The position numbers and the translations under genes were made by a program. From Russula earlei (Eukaryota; Basidiomycota; Agaricomycetes; Russulales; Russulaceae), in NCBI GenBank assembly GCA_025769875.1, contig JAGFNK010000730.1, positions 1 to 23,709 of the forward strand: 23,709 nt of DNA, given 5' to 3'. The number at the start of each line of letters is the position of its first letter. Position 1 is the first letter of the stretch. Below, piece after piece: positions 8,013-17,651 of the stretch. Under the pieces are notes generated by a model. It was not told the origin of the DNA and did not search any database. It was given only the letters and a program-made list of their open reading frames with translations.

Positions 8013-9477
8013 TGTCAGGACTCACTGTTGAACTATCCAGTTCAAGAGCAAGGGGTCAGTTCAAAGACGAGTTGATAAACATCTAGGACAGCATGGGAAA
8101 AGAGCAGAGTCCAAAGCAGTATCAAGTACCAGAGAGGTACTGTTACTGGTAGAGTCGAGCAGGTACACAGGGAAGTAGCCAGAATGGTCACAAGGGGACG
8201 GTCCTTAAAGGAGTATCCCAGGGTTGGAGAGTGCCATAAACAAATGGACAGTCTGAAGACTGTCCGTTACTTTATTGAGTGCTTATATACTACAAGAGAA
8301 CTGCTAAATAGGGAACAAGTCATAACCTTGTTATCAAGCACAATAGATGGATGAGTAAGAAGTCAGAGTACGCTTACTGAGCATGCTCAGTCATGCTCAG
8401 TAAGCTGCTGAGTAAGAGGGCTTCTAACAATGAGTAAGAGCCCCTATTGTCCACGTGTTCACTGCTTTATTACACATGCAAAGCACCTGATTCATTTGCT
8501 GTTAGTTAGTTTAGGGCCAGTCATTTGGGGACTTGTAGTTTGGTTCCAGGAATAGAGTTGTCTATAAGGCCCTTTATATAGTTCTATTAGGGTCCTTAGA
8601 GTCGACCCTAATACTTCTATTAAGGTCCTTAGTATTGCTTTATAGTTTGTTCTATAGTTATTAGAGTTAGTCTAATAACACATTGTAGGGTCCCTAGTAT
8701 TGTGTTAGCGCCTATTGTAGGGCACTTAGAGTCATCCTAAAGGGTCCTTAGGGAGGCTATAATACTGTCCTTTATTGCTAAAAGGGTTGCCATTAAGTGG
8801 GGCTTGCTGTATGTTGATTGTGCCGAGAATCGCTCACATGACAATGCACGCACGATATTGTGGACACCTCTACTCACCCCTTTTGTGTCACAAGAACCAG
8901 TACATCGAACTGGACCGGCAACCAGATAAGTGTACCCAGACATGTCTCAAGTTTCCCATGTGTTTTATGACTCATTGATCGAGCCTCGCATGTACCAGAT
9001 GTTTCCTTCGTGTTCCAGTACAATTGCCTCGTTACTACCTCATGAATACTATTTGATATAGTATTCTTTATGTATATAAGACTGCCATCTGATGAGAACA
9101 AGCTCTAAGCTTGTTCTCCTGTGAAATATCACTGGATTTCAAACTTCAGGACTTGTAGGCTTGCAAGACATCAAGCAGATTGTCTGAAACTCTCTCCACT
9201 CATAAGTCTTCTCAATGCGAAGACTTATTTGTAACTTCCCCTCTCCATGGAACATATTTGCCTTGGCAATATTGTCTCTGAGATCCCCAAAATCCACGAA
9301 GACTTAGTGTCTCGCTCGACTCACTGCGCTCATCTCACATGTGAACTGATTTGTCAGCAACACCGCCCCCAGTTGGTGACATTTTGTCCATGTGAACAGG
9401 GTGAGACCATAGGGACTGGGTTTCCTCTCATAAAGAAGGGTCCTTCAAGGGCCCTCTCCGGAGAATGGTTCATGACA
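8013..9477 (+). mobile_element. Solo LTR, TGTCA..TGACA family, copy 1 (interrupted)
   Basis: It begins TGTCAGGACTC and ends TTCATGACA, flanked by the perfect 5-bp duplication CTTGT (8008-8012 and 9478-9482). Without the nested LTR and its TSD (501 bp) the length is 964 bp, matching copy 2 at 10647-11609. No internal domain is attached, so it is a solo LTR, probably of a Ty3/gypsy-type element (family inferred from ends and TSD). The orientation is suggested by a TATA-like TTATATACT near 8284. It contains perfect hairpins conserved in copy 2: 8246-8265 (8-bp stem), 8373-8404 (13-bp stem, 6-nt loop) and 8585-8613 (10-bp stem). Confidence 0.88.
8886..9381 (+). mobile_element. Nested solo LTR, TGTCAC..GTGACA (496 bp)
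   Basis: It starts TGTCACAAG and ends TTGGTGACA, flanked by the 5-bp duplication TTTTG (8881-8885 and 9382-9386). Copy 2 of the host LTR shows the unoccupied site at 11514-11520, CCCCTTTTGCTCATG, which proves the insertion. The ends fit Ty3/gypsy-type LTRs. A TATA-like TATATAAG lies near 9073. Three perfect hairpins follow one another: 9044-9066 (9-bp stem), 9094-9118 (11-bp stem, 3-nt loop) and 9202-9228 (10-bp stem). Confidence 0.88.
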
Positions 9478-9482
9478 CTTGT

Positions 9483-10641
9483 TGTCTTGTCACGGAAGGG
9501 GGATGGCGGGTGCTGAGGTGTCATTGCACATTGAACATGGGTGCAGTGTGGCAAAGCAGGGGGCATGGTGTGCTTGCAGTGAGTCAAATGTGTCATTGCA
9601 CCTTGTGGTGTTGCCAAGCATCAGCCATATTGGTGCTGTTGCTGCTGCTGTCAATACAGAGGTGATGGCAGCAGCAAGCAAGAGCAACGGCAGTGGTGAG
9701 AGAGGGTGGAGGTGCGGAAAGGCATGGGCATGGGGGCATGACTTGCACATTCCTCATGCTGTCATCTTGCAGGCATGGAGACAAGGTCTTCACCACTGCA
9801 GGTGGTGGCAGCACATGTGGATGCAATGGAAGGGGAGGTGAGGTGCAGTGTGGTGCTTGCATTGGTGGTGTCTCCTGTGGTGACATCATGGTGGTGGGGT
9901 CTGATCATTCTGCAGGATGGCATTGTGGCATCTGCTTCTCTGAGGCAGTGGCATGTGTGCTCTTCATTTTCCTGTCATCTGTGCATTCTTTCTTGGTGGT
10001 GCAAGGTGGCATAATGGCCAGAGATGGAAGTGTGAGAGCGGCATGGTCAGGAAGCAGAGTGGTGGCTAGGACTAGGCCTGGAATGGTGGTGGACAAGGCT
10101 GAGGGTGTGGTGGCAATGGCTGGCTGTGCTAGCAATATGGCAGACATGACTGAGGAAGCTGAAGCTGAAGCAGCAGAGGATGAGACTGGAATGGAGATGG
10201 GAGACAAAGAGGTGGTGGCTGGATGAGTTGGGCCTGAGGTGGTGGGCATAGATGTGATGGCAGGAGTGGGTGATGTGGAGACTGGTGTGGAGAGTGCAGG
10301 AGCAGACGATGCTGAGACAATGGCCAGCCAGACAGAGAAGGCAGTGTGGGATAGAGCTGCAATAGGTGGAACATGTATGGCAACAATGGAGATGGCTGGT
10401 GATGAGACTACTGAGGTGGTGATGGGAGATGTTGAGGAAGTGGTGGTGGCTGGTGATACTACTGAGGGCATGGGTGTAGCAAGCCACCATGGCTACACAG
10501 AGTTCTTGAGGCCTGATCTGAGGGTGGGTATGAACTGAAGGGAGCAGGGAGCAAGCAAGGTCATGCCCTGGGACAGAACATGCACACATGAGAGAGAGAG
10601 TGTGTGTGTGTGTACTTGAAGGAGAAGAAGAGTGAGAGCTT
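9483..10641. other. GT-rich, strand-skewed DNA between solo LTRs, no recognised gene
   Basis: The plus strand is rich in G, T and A and poor in C; CpG is scarce. Because of this skew, open frames occur on both strands. The longest on minus (9905-10471, 188 aa) is almost pure Ser/Thr/Pro/Ala; the plus frame 9693-10226 is Met/Gly/Val/Glu-rich. Neither shows a domain. A short (GT)n/(GA)n tract lies at ~10590-10613. It looks like decayed, simple-sequence-like repeat DNA, not a gene. Confidence 0.4.
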
Positions 10642-10646
10642 GAGGG

Positions 10647-11609
10647 TGTCAAGACTCACTGTTGAACTATCCAGTTCAAGAGCGAGGGGTAAGCTCGAAG
10701 ACGAGTCGATAAACGTCCAAGACAGCGTGAGCAAGAAGTAGAGTCCAGAGTAGTAACAGATACCAGAGAGGTACTGTTACTGTGAGAGTTGAACAGTCAT
10801 GCAGAGAAGAGGCCAGGATAGTCACAAGGGGACGGTCCTTTAAAGGAGTATCCCAGGGATGGAGAGTGCCGTAAACAAATGGACAGTCTGAGGACTGTCC
10901 GCTACTTTATTGAGCGCTTATATACTACAAGAGAACTGCTAAATAGGGAACAAGTCATAACCTTGTTATCAAGCACAGTAGAGTGATGAGTAAGAAGTCA
11001 GAGGACGCTTACTGAGCATGCTCAGTCATGCTCAGTAAGCTGCTGAGTAAGAAGGCTTCTCTTGATGAGTAAGGGCTTCCATTGTCCACGTGTTCACTGC
11101 TTTAGTGCATGTGTGAGCACCTGATTCATTTCCTGTTAGTTAGTTTAGGGCCGGTCATTTGAGGACTTGTAGTTTGGTTAGGGAATAGTGTTAACTTATA
11201 AGGCCCTTATATAGTTCTATTAGGGTCCCTAGAGTCGACCCTAATACTTCTATTAAGGTCCTTAGTATTGCCTTATAGTTCGCTCTATAGTTATTAGAGT
11301 TGGTCTAATAACGCGTTGTAGGGCCTTTGATACTAGGTTAGTGCCTATTGTAGAGCTCCTAGGGTCGTTCCAAAGGGTCCTTAGAAAGGCCCTAATACTG
11401 TCTTTTGTTGCTAGAAGGGTTGTCTTTAAGTGAGGCTTGCTGTATGTCGATTGTGCCGAGAATCGCTCGCGCAACAATGCGCGCGCGACATTGTAGACAC
11501 CTCTACTCACCCCTTTTGCTCATGTGAACAGGGTGACACCATAGAGGCTGGGTTTCCTCCTATAAGGAAGGGTCCTTCAAGGGCCCTCTCCAGAGAATGG
11601 TTCATGACA
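10647..11609 (+). mobile_element. Solo LTR, TGTCA..TGACA family, copy 2 (963 bp)
   Basis: It begins TGTCAAGACTC and ends TTCATGACA, with the perfect 5-bp duplication GAGGG (10642-10646 and 11610-11614). It aligns along its whole length with copy 1 at 8013-9477, apart from the nested LTR there. It retains more CpG than copy 1. The hairpins are conserved: 10881-10900 (GGACAGTC/GACTGTCC) and 11008-11039 (CTTACTGAGCATG and its complement). A TATA-like TTATATACT lies near 10919. The following 11615-11808 is short flanking DNA without a gene. Confidence 0.9.
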
Positions 11610-11813
11610 GAGGGAGGTGAGGTGTTCTTAGCCAACGCAAATTCCAGAAAGTTGATTTCATTCACTGAGAGGCTCAGTTAAGCTTTTTACTACTGAACAA
11701 GATAGTAGCTACTGATACTTAAATACAAAAATGCTACTCCTCTGAATGCAACTTGAGAGCATGAGGTGGTGCAGCAATGACAAAGGGGCAAGATGCTATG
11801 AACAGCAAGCCCT

Positions 11814-12293
11814 TGTTGAAGATAGGTGCAGTGTGTGTGATTAGATAGCAGCAGATGATAAGATCGCAGGCTGATCTATCAGACAATAGTTCAGTTTGGT
11901 TGACACAAAACAGATATAAATAATGTACCTATCAGACAATAGCTACAACGCGTCATCAGTACTGTGAGATAGGATATCATAGTGTAAATACTCACTTCAG
12001 TTTGGTTGACACAAAACTGAAGTGATCTATGTACTTTGTGGCGTTCTTAAGTACCTGAGACTGCCACTGGATGCAGTACAGTTAACTACCATCACGGATC
12101 ACTAAGTAAGTCCGAGGATCAGTTGTAAGTAGCTACCGATTGTCCTAAATCACTCTATCAGTGTAACTAACACGTGCTGCAGTGTATGAGCTGAGCCGGT
12201 GATGCCTGGTCCAGGTGATCCAACACGTCAACGCATCCAAGTTGTGATCACATCACAGCGCACCTGAGACTCTGAGCAGTGCAGATCTCAACA
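11814..12293 (-). mobile_element. Copia-1 family solo LTR (480 bp)
   Basis: It is full length, with TGTTGA/TCAACA ends, and is flanked by the perfect 5-bp duplication GCCCT (11809-11813 and 12294-12298). It is the same length as the Copia-1 5' LTR and very similar, with no indels needed. No internal sequence is attached, so it arose by LTR-LTR recombination or an equivalent loss. The 11-bp-stem hairpin is intact at 11993-12024; the second copy near 11890-11914 has one stem mismatch. Confidence 0.95.
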
Positions 12294-12298
12294 GCCCT

Positions 12299-12980
12299 CA
12301 GGTAAGGCAATGATCATGATGAACACACCATACAGGTCCATGCATATGTGCATGGCAGGGGTGAGGGCAAGGTGAGTGACATTGACAGTGATTGTCTTGA
12401 GCCATTGTTGCAGTTCCTGGGTGCAGAGTGGGGAATGCGAGGGGATGATGTTGAGAGGAGATGAGAAGAGTTGAAGAGGGAAGGAGGATACACAGGAGGT
12501 GGGGGCGAGTGCAGGTCATGTGAGTTTCCTGGTCAGCAGGCTCACATACCTTACACAGGCAAGGCGAGGAGGTGTGTGCATTGGAGGTGAGAGGTGGAGG
12601 GCAAGGTGTGTGCATCAAAGGTGAGAGGTGGGGGATAAGGTGGCATTTGCATGCATGACAGGGTGATGGGAGGAAGGAGAGTTGCAGGGCTCACATGTCA
12701 GGCATTCAGTGGTAACATCATCAGAGGTGGAGGAGAGGGAGTGTGTGTCAAAGGTGAGAGACAGAGGGCATGGAGGCATTTGTGTGTGTGATGTGGTGGT
12801 GGGAGAGAGGGAGTTGCAGGGCACACATGTTGGGCATTCAGTGGCTGGCCAGTTTCTCACAGTGGAAGGGAAGTGGAAGGGAGAGATAGAGAGAGGAACA
12901 ACTGAGACAAGAGAGGGAGGGATGTGAACAGAACATGAATGGGAGAGATGGTGGCATGTGGGTGTGCAAGTCATCATGCA
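12299..12980. repeat. G-rich skewed DNA with ~132-bp tandem repeat
   Basis: Two imperfect copies of a ~132-bp unit (about 12606-12738 and 12739-12870) plus a partial third (from ~12570) share GTGTGTGCATCAAAGGTGAG, GTTGCAGGGC and GGCATTCAGTGG anchors. The period is 44 codons, and on the minus strand both copies read TECxTCxPCNS in the same frame (within 12615-12977). No known domain is recognised. The rest is GA- and GT-rich, CpG-poor DNA without a convincing gene. Confidence 0.5.
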
Positions 12981-13463
12981 AACAGACAGCCATGACTTAC
13001 CTGGTCAAGAAATGGTTTCAACCAGTCATCTTCCAGTTTTGGTTGAGACTGGTCTGAACTGGTCAAATGATGGCAAATGACCATGTGTAACCAGTCATGT
13101 GCAGTCCAGTCCAGTTTTTTCAGGATTGGGCAAACTGGCAGGCAGTCACAGTCATGGTCACACCAAAATCATGGGAAAAACTGGACTTGACTGGACTTTG
13201 AAGCACTATGTGGATACACCTACCATTCTTGGACAATATGCAAGTGAGCATGACCATGAAATTGGAATTGCTAATCTTGCTTAGACATGAATGTCACATG
13301 TAGCATGTGATAAAATTAGATTCTTGTTGTCAAGGAAGGTTGATCCACAGGAAATAGCAATTATGCATTGGATTTATTTTTAATCACTAACCTAATGATT
13401 GAAAGGTACACAATATTCAGGATTTGTTACAACATTTTCCTTTTACATTTACCTCTTACCTTT
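12981..13463. other. ACTGG/CCAGT-rich DNA, no gene
   Basis: Between ~13005 and ~13200 the words CCAGT and ACTGG recur about a dozen times on both strands, including an inverted pair CCAGTCCAGTTTTTT (~13106) and AAAAACTGGACTTGACTGG (~13178). Clusters of this kind can be subterminal repeats of DNA transposons. The remainder, 13270-13463, is AT-rich with nothing recognised. Confidence 0.35.
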
Positions 13464-14168
13464 TGTTATGGACTGCTTGCCTTCGTACATCCCTTTACTT
13501 ACTGGTCTCATGATCCCTTATGTCTTGTGATCTCTTTTGTGTTATCATGTGATCCATACATGTCCAGGTAACACTGGATGGCTGTTACTTTCCCTTTGTT
13601 TGGTTCTCTTTCCTTTTATACTTACTTCACAAGTTTGACTGTGCAATGCTGCGCACTTACTGTGCAGCATAGTCGCTTGGTTCTGACTCATTTGTGGCCT
13701 CATTTCTATGACTCCTACCTATTATGACTCCTATACTAGTAGCACAGTCAAAGCGCAGCTACTGCTGCGCTTCTCCTGTATATATAAGCTCAGTACTTTG
13801 TGACCAAAGCCCTAAGCTTGGCTCTTGTAGAATCCAACCTACTCTTGTCCAACATATTGCCTGCAACCCACACAACTCCTAATCCTCAAACCACATCCAC
13901 CTCTGCATTTCATCAACTCTTCACACACACACACCATCTACCATCTACTCTTTGCCTTTCCCTTCCTCTCCTAAGAGTTTCTCTTCACTCTACTGAGAAG
14001 AGCTCTCCTCCTTCAAGACATACCTTCCTCTCTCTCTGCGTGTTCAAGGTCTACGACGGACTCGAATGCATATAGCTAGTGGAACCAGCCCTAGTCTATC
14101 CTATTACAAACTTACCCTAGGTTCTCAATGGACCGAGTCATACTAGGAAGGGTCTATTGGCCATAACC
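13464..14168 (+). mobile_element. Probable solo LTR, TGTTATGG..CCATAACc (~705 bp)
   Basis: The ends TGTTATGG and CCATAAC are inverted repeats; the last base, expected A, is C. Inside is an LTR-like promoter: TATATATAAG at 13779-13788, preceded by a perfect 9-bp-stem hairpin (13751-13772, AAGCGCAGC) and a 10-bp stem with one mismatch (13646-13670). A pyrimidine-rich, gene-free stretch follows. The flanking pentamers CCTTT and TGTTT do not match, so no TSD supports it; the family is unassigned. Confidence 0.5.
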
Positions 14169-14289
14169 TGTTTAGCATAAAACACTTTGACCACTGCAGG
14201 GATCCTTACTCATTACAATGGGAATCAGCCCATTCCTTGGAACACACTTTGCTATCAACTTGACTTCAGGCTTGAGAACTGACATGGCT

Positions 14290-15928
14290 CATTACCATGA
14301 CAGGATTCATCACCCAATGGCAGCCAAGACTGATTCATCTTGCTTCAGGATGTGAGCCACATGGCCCAGAAAATCAAAGATGACAATATCAGGCTGCATC
14401 TAGAGGATGCTATCTCCACCAGACTCTGGTTGGACAGATTGACCAATGAAAATACAAATGTTTCTAACAAAGACAGGCTGCACAGTGCCCCATCTCAGTC
14501 AAATCTGCAGGAGGATGCATATGTGTTATGCATCCAGACCCCTTTCCAAATGGAGGCATTCTGCCACCTCAGGAACAGCTTCATTGGTATCAATGCAACT
14601 CATAATATTACTCAATATTCAGACTTCTTATTATTTATCATAATCATGTGGGATCACTGGGGACATGGTGCATACTATAATATTTACTCAATGTTTAGCA
14701 CACTTACCTTTTCTGGATAGATGTGCCTGTTGCCTGGATGCTGGCATCCAATGGAACAACAGAGACAATATCCTTTTTTGTCTGTTGGGTCAGGGATGGC
14801 AGTCTGGCTATCCAGCCATCAATTATTATGACAGATTGTGATGCTGCACAGATTGCCACCCTCAAGATTGCCTATCTTGGAAGTCAGATATGGCTTTGCA
14901 AGTGGCACATGTTGTGCACAATGCAATCACACTTCAATAAAACCAAATTTCCTGATCCATGGGATAAGATCAAGAGATGGGTACATATGGATGATCAGGT
15001 TGACTTTCTACAGATCTGGGAGGAGATCTCCACTGATCCTCAGGTTCCACAAAGTTTTGTGAACTACCTTGGGTGTGAATGGATGCCTGTGGTGCATATG
15101 TGGTCCATGGTTTTCCAGAAAATTTGGCATATCTTTGAGGAAGGGGACACCAATATGTTGATTGAAGTGTATGTGTTCCAACCAATCTAAAGATAAGATG
15201 ACTTAATCATTTTTTAGATAGCATTACATCCTCAAATCACACTGGCTCGATGGCAAGCACAATTGGCAGATCAATCAAATCTTATTTGTGCTAGTGCATC
15301 GAATGGTGCTATATTACCAAAACAGGCACAAACATCAGAAAGTTGGGCTCAATGGTCAGGACCTGGCAGCTGACAGGTGTTGGAAACTTTTTGCCCATGC
15401 TGAGAGCATTTCAGAAGATTTGATCTTGCAATTTGATGAGATCTGTTTTCACATTGCTTCACAATCCCATTCTGGCAAGTTTTCTCAATTGATCTGATGA
15501 AGTTGACTTGTGATTGCACAGATTATCCCCAGATTAGATTCTGCAACCCCATTGCAGCAATCTACATCCACTTTCCCCACCTCTGTTCTGAAGAGAGCAC
15601 TAAAAAGCTCCCATAGAGAGTGCAAATAAATCCCCTCACCAGGCCAAGGGAGAGCCTAGTATCTCTCTCACAGGAGATCATATTGTTATCATGCAATCTC
15701 ACATCTAGGCTTGAGGATGTTAATCAATTGGCAGAGATTGTCAAGGCCATATGGGCCACCAATATGTGGACAGAGACAGCCAAGCATATGGGTGTCAAAT
15801 GGGGCCCAAAACAATGGACCAGTCTCCCCAATGCACAGCAGCAGATGTTGCATCAGGCTTGGTGTGCTTGCCTGACCACTTGCCCCCAGCATATGGATCA
15901 TTGTGAACACAGCAGTGCTTTCCCTTAG
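14290..15928 (+). pseudogene. MULE transposase remnant with introns and defective SWIM finger
   Basis: This is a Mutator-like element transposase, which would cut and move DNA in the nucleus. Conserved blocks in order are FIGINATHNITQY, VPVAWMLASNGTTETISFF, IIMTDCDAAQ, LCKWH, EEGDTNMLIEVY, HWLDGKHNWQ, and a SWIM-type finger LTCDCTDYPQIRFCNP. GT..AG introns can be placed at 14668-14720 (53 nt) and 15173-15221 (49 nt). Splicing joins WGH to VPVAW and IEVY to HYILK in frame. Frameshifts occur near 14340 and 15485, so it is not functional. The first catalytic Asp (family xxDATH) is Asn here, and the SWIM CxH His is Pro. The N-terminal part upstream of ~14290 is not recognisable. The C-terminal tail (15620-15928) is family-like but variable. 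The terminal repeats of this element are not identified. Confidence 0.8.
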
Positions 15929-16196
15929 TGATGCCAATGCTTTGTGCTGTCAGTCCCCACACCCTCAGGGAACCATTGTCTCAGACCCCCCTCCCTCAGA
16001 ACCCCCCTTAGAACCCCCCTCCCTCAGATGCCACCACCTCCCTTGCACCAGGTCCCTTCAGACTCACACCACTGCCTATTCTAGTGGCCTCATCTTCTGC
16101 TGATCCTTACAATAGAAATCTTTATTTATATTGTGATTTATTTGCCAGATACATCATAAATAAGTGATTGAATAAGTGATTAAGAAAATACTTTTG
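15929..16196. other. Spacer between MULE remnant and TIR element
   Basis: It begins C-rich with repeated CCCCCCTCCCTCAGA-type words (15985-16030), possibly the degenerate tail of the MULE gene, then becomes AT-rich. No gene is seen. Confidence 0.4.
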
Positions 16197-16305
16197 GGCC
16201 CCTTACAGCAACCAAGATTTCTTGAGACTTGAACTTGGAACTTGAATTTTGGGGATTAGCCAGGGGTGACAGGAGTCATAGGTGTGATGAAAGTCATTGG
16301 AATTT
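16197..16305 (+). repeat. Left terminal inverted repeat
   Basis: 109 bp beginning GGCCCCTTACAGC and including TTCTTGAGACTTGAACTTGG and GGTGTGATGAAAGTCATTGG. It pairs with 22358-22466, with about seven differences and one indel. Confidence 0.85.
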
Positions 16306-16530
16306 CACATGATGTGACATCCCAAATCCAGGCTAGCAGACTTTGTCAGCAGAGCAGTGTTTGAACATCTTTACAATTCAGAAAACTAATATAATTATTT
16401 AATGATAATAATAAATTATTTGATAACAGAAGTCATGGTACTCTACTCAAAATTGAAATTGTGGCACCTAACATCCATCCTTCCACATTGCACCACCATG
16501 CATGCCCTCATCATCACCACTCCCTTGCAC

Positions 16531-16970
16531 CTCCACCATCCTGCCAGCTACAGACATTGCACCCTCATGATTGTCTTTGCATGCGCTCTCCTGACAAACT
16601 GATGCACCCCAAAATGAAGATCAAACAGTCCTGCTGCCTCCATCATCCTGCCAACACATGCCACATGATTGTGATCACCTTCACACAGGCATTCTCCCAA
16701 CAACCAACACACATGAAGGCTGAATGGTCTTGCCAAATGCCACTCCCCCATCATCTTGCCCTCAATGCATGCTGCACTGTCGTGATCACCATTGCACATG
16801 TGCCTTCCTGACAAATCAACAAAGCCCATATGGCCCTGCCAACACCATGCCCTCACCACCTCCATCATGCCAGCACTCACTGCACAATTGTGATTGCCTT
16901 TGTGAGCATGTTCTCCCAACAAACCTGTGCACCTTGAAAGAATGCCAAACAGTCTTGCCCAACACCACTG
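16531..16970. repeat. Minisatellite, four ~106-111-bp units
   Basis: Four diverged tandem units share CCATCATCCTGCC, TGTGATCACC and TTCTCCCAACAAACC blocks. Spacing between matching anchors is about 106, 111 and 108 bp. On the minus strand three units keep the same reading frame (within 16548-16991) and give a 36-37-residue repeat, with W at the unit start, LLGE/LSGR, GDHN/GDHD and GxMMEA. The first plus-strand unit is out of frame. Copia-2 inserted at the right edge; the repeat-like CCCTCAAT continues at 22126. Confidence 0.75.
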
Positions 16971-17405
16971 TGTTGAGATAAGAGTAGCCAAAGCGTTGAT
17001 GCATCAGCCCAACTGTCCAGGCGGCCCACAGGCCCGGACCACATAAGCGTTTCAGATCAGTCTGCTGAAAACGCATACGATAACAAAATTGATAGTATGA
17101 TCTAAGACAATCGGTAGCTAGCACATAGCGATCGCGAAAACAATTTGATAGTTACTATAGACAAAATAATTAGGGACGCTCTCAGATACTTAAGAGCATC
17201 GTACATACAGTAGATACTCAGTTTCATCTCACAGAAACTGAAGTAAGTACTTACTATCTCACGATCTTATCAGTAGCTGATTACGCGTTGTAGTATCATT
17301 TTTATTAGGTAAATATGACACAAAAGTTTCGTCTCACAGAAACTGAATATCATTTTTATTAGATCTATTACGATCTAATCTACCTTATCACTATGCGATT
17401 CAACA
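16971..17405 (+). repeat. Copia-2 5' LTR (435 bp)
   Basis: It begins TGTTGAGATAAG and ends GATTCAACA. Compared with the 3' LTR it has lost CpG sites (TTGATGCATCAG against TTGACGCGTCGG) and differs by several one-base indels in T or A runs. Hairpin copies lie at ~17215-17244 and 17326-17343. Confidence 0.95.
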
Positions 17406-17420
17406 GGTTATGGGCCCTGC
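17406..17420 (+). promoter_or_regulatory. Copia-2 primer-binding site (initiator tRNA-Met half)
   Basis: GGTTATGGGCCCTGC directly follows the LTR, identical to the Copia-1 site. It is complementary to the anticodon stem-loop of initiator tRNA-Met, as in copia/Ty5-type half-tRNA priming. A gene-free leader runs to the gag ATG at 17652. Confidence 0.8.
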
Positions 17421-17651
17421 CCACTAGTAATTCCCAAGACAGAATCCACACACAAGCTCACACAGTCTATCGACACATTCTCTCTCCTTCATGGGCCACT
17501 GTTCATCAGAACGACACCCCACACTTTTGGTACTTGGATCAAAATTTGACCCACGCATCAGGGGTACTGATCGGATTTCTAAACATCTGGCACGCATATT
17601 TGCTCCACTTGCCAGATTGGTTTTATCACCTTGTTTACCTAAGCAAATCAC

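Noticed and set aside
8737..9101. Short open frames across the solo LTRs
   Set aside because: They cross LTR borders and hairpins and are not conserved in the second LTR copy.
9693..10471. Overlapping plus- and minus-strand genes
   Set aside because: Both frames are low-complexity products of the C-poor plus strand; no domain, no splice signals that improve them.
14290..16305. MULE transposase as the gene of the 109-bp TIR element
   Set aside because: The sharp end of the left TIR faces the MULE gene, so the gene lies outside the TIR-bounded segment.
16531..16970. CRISPR array
   Set aside because: The units are diverged ~110-bp tandem repeats without unique spacers, in a fungal context.
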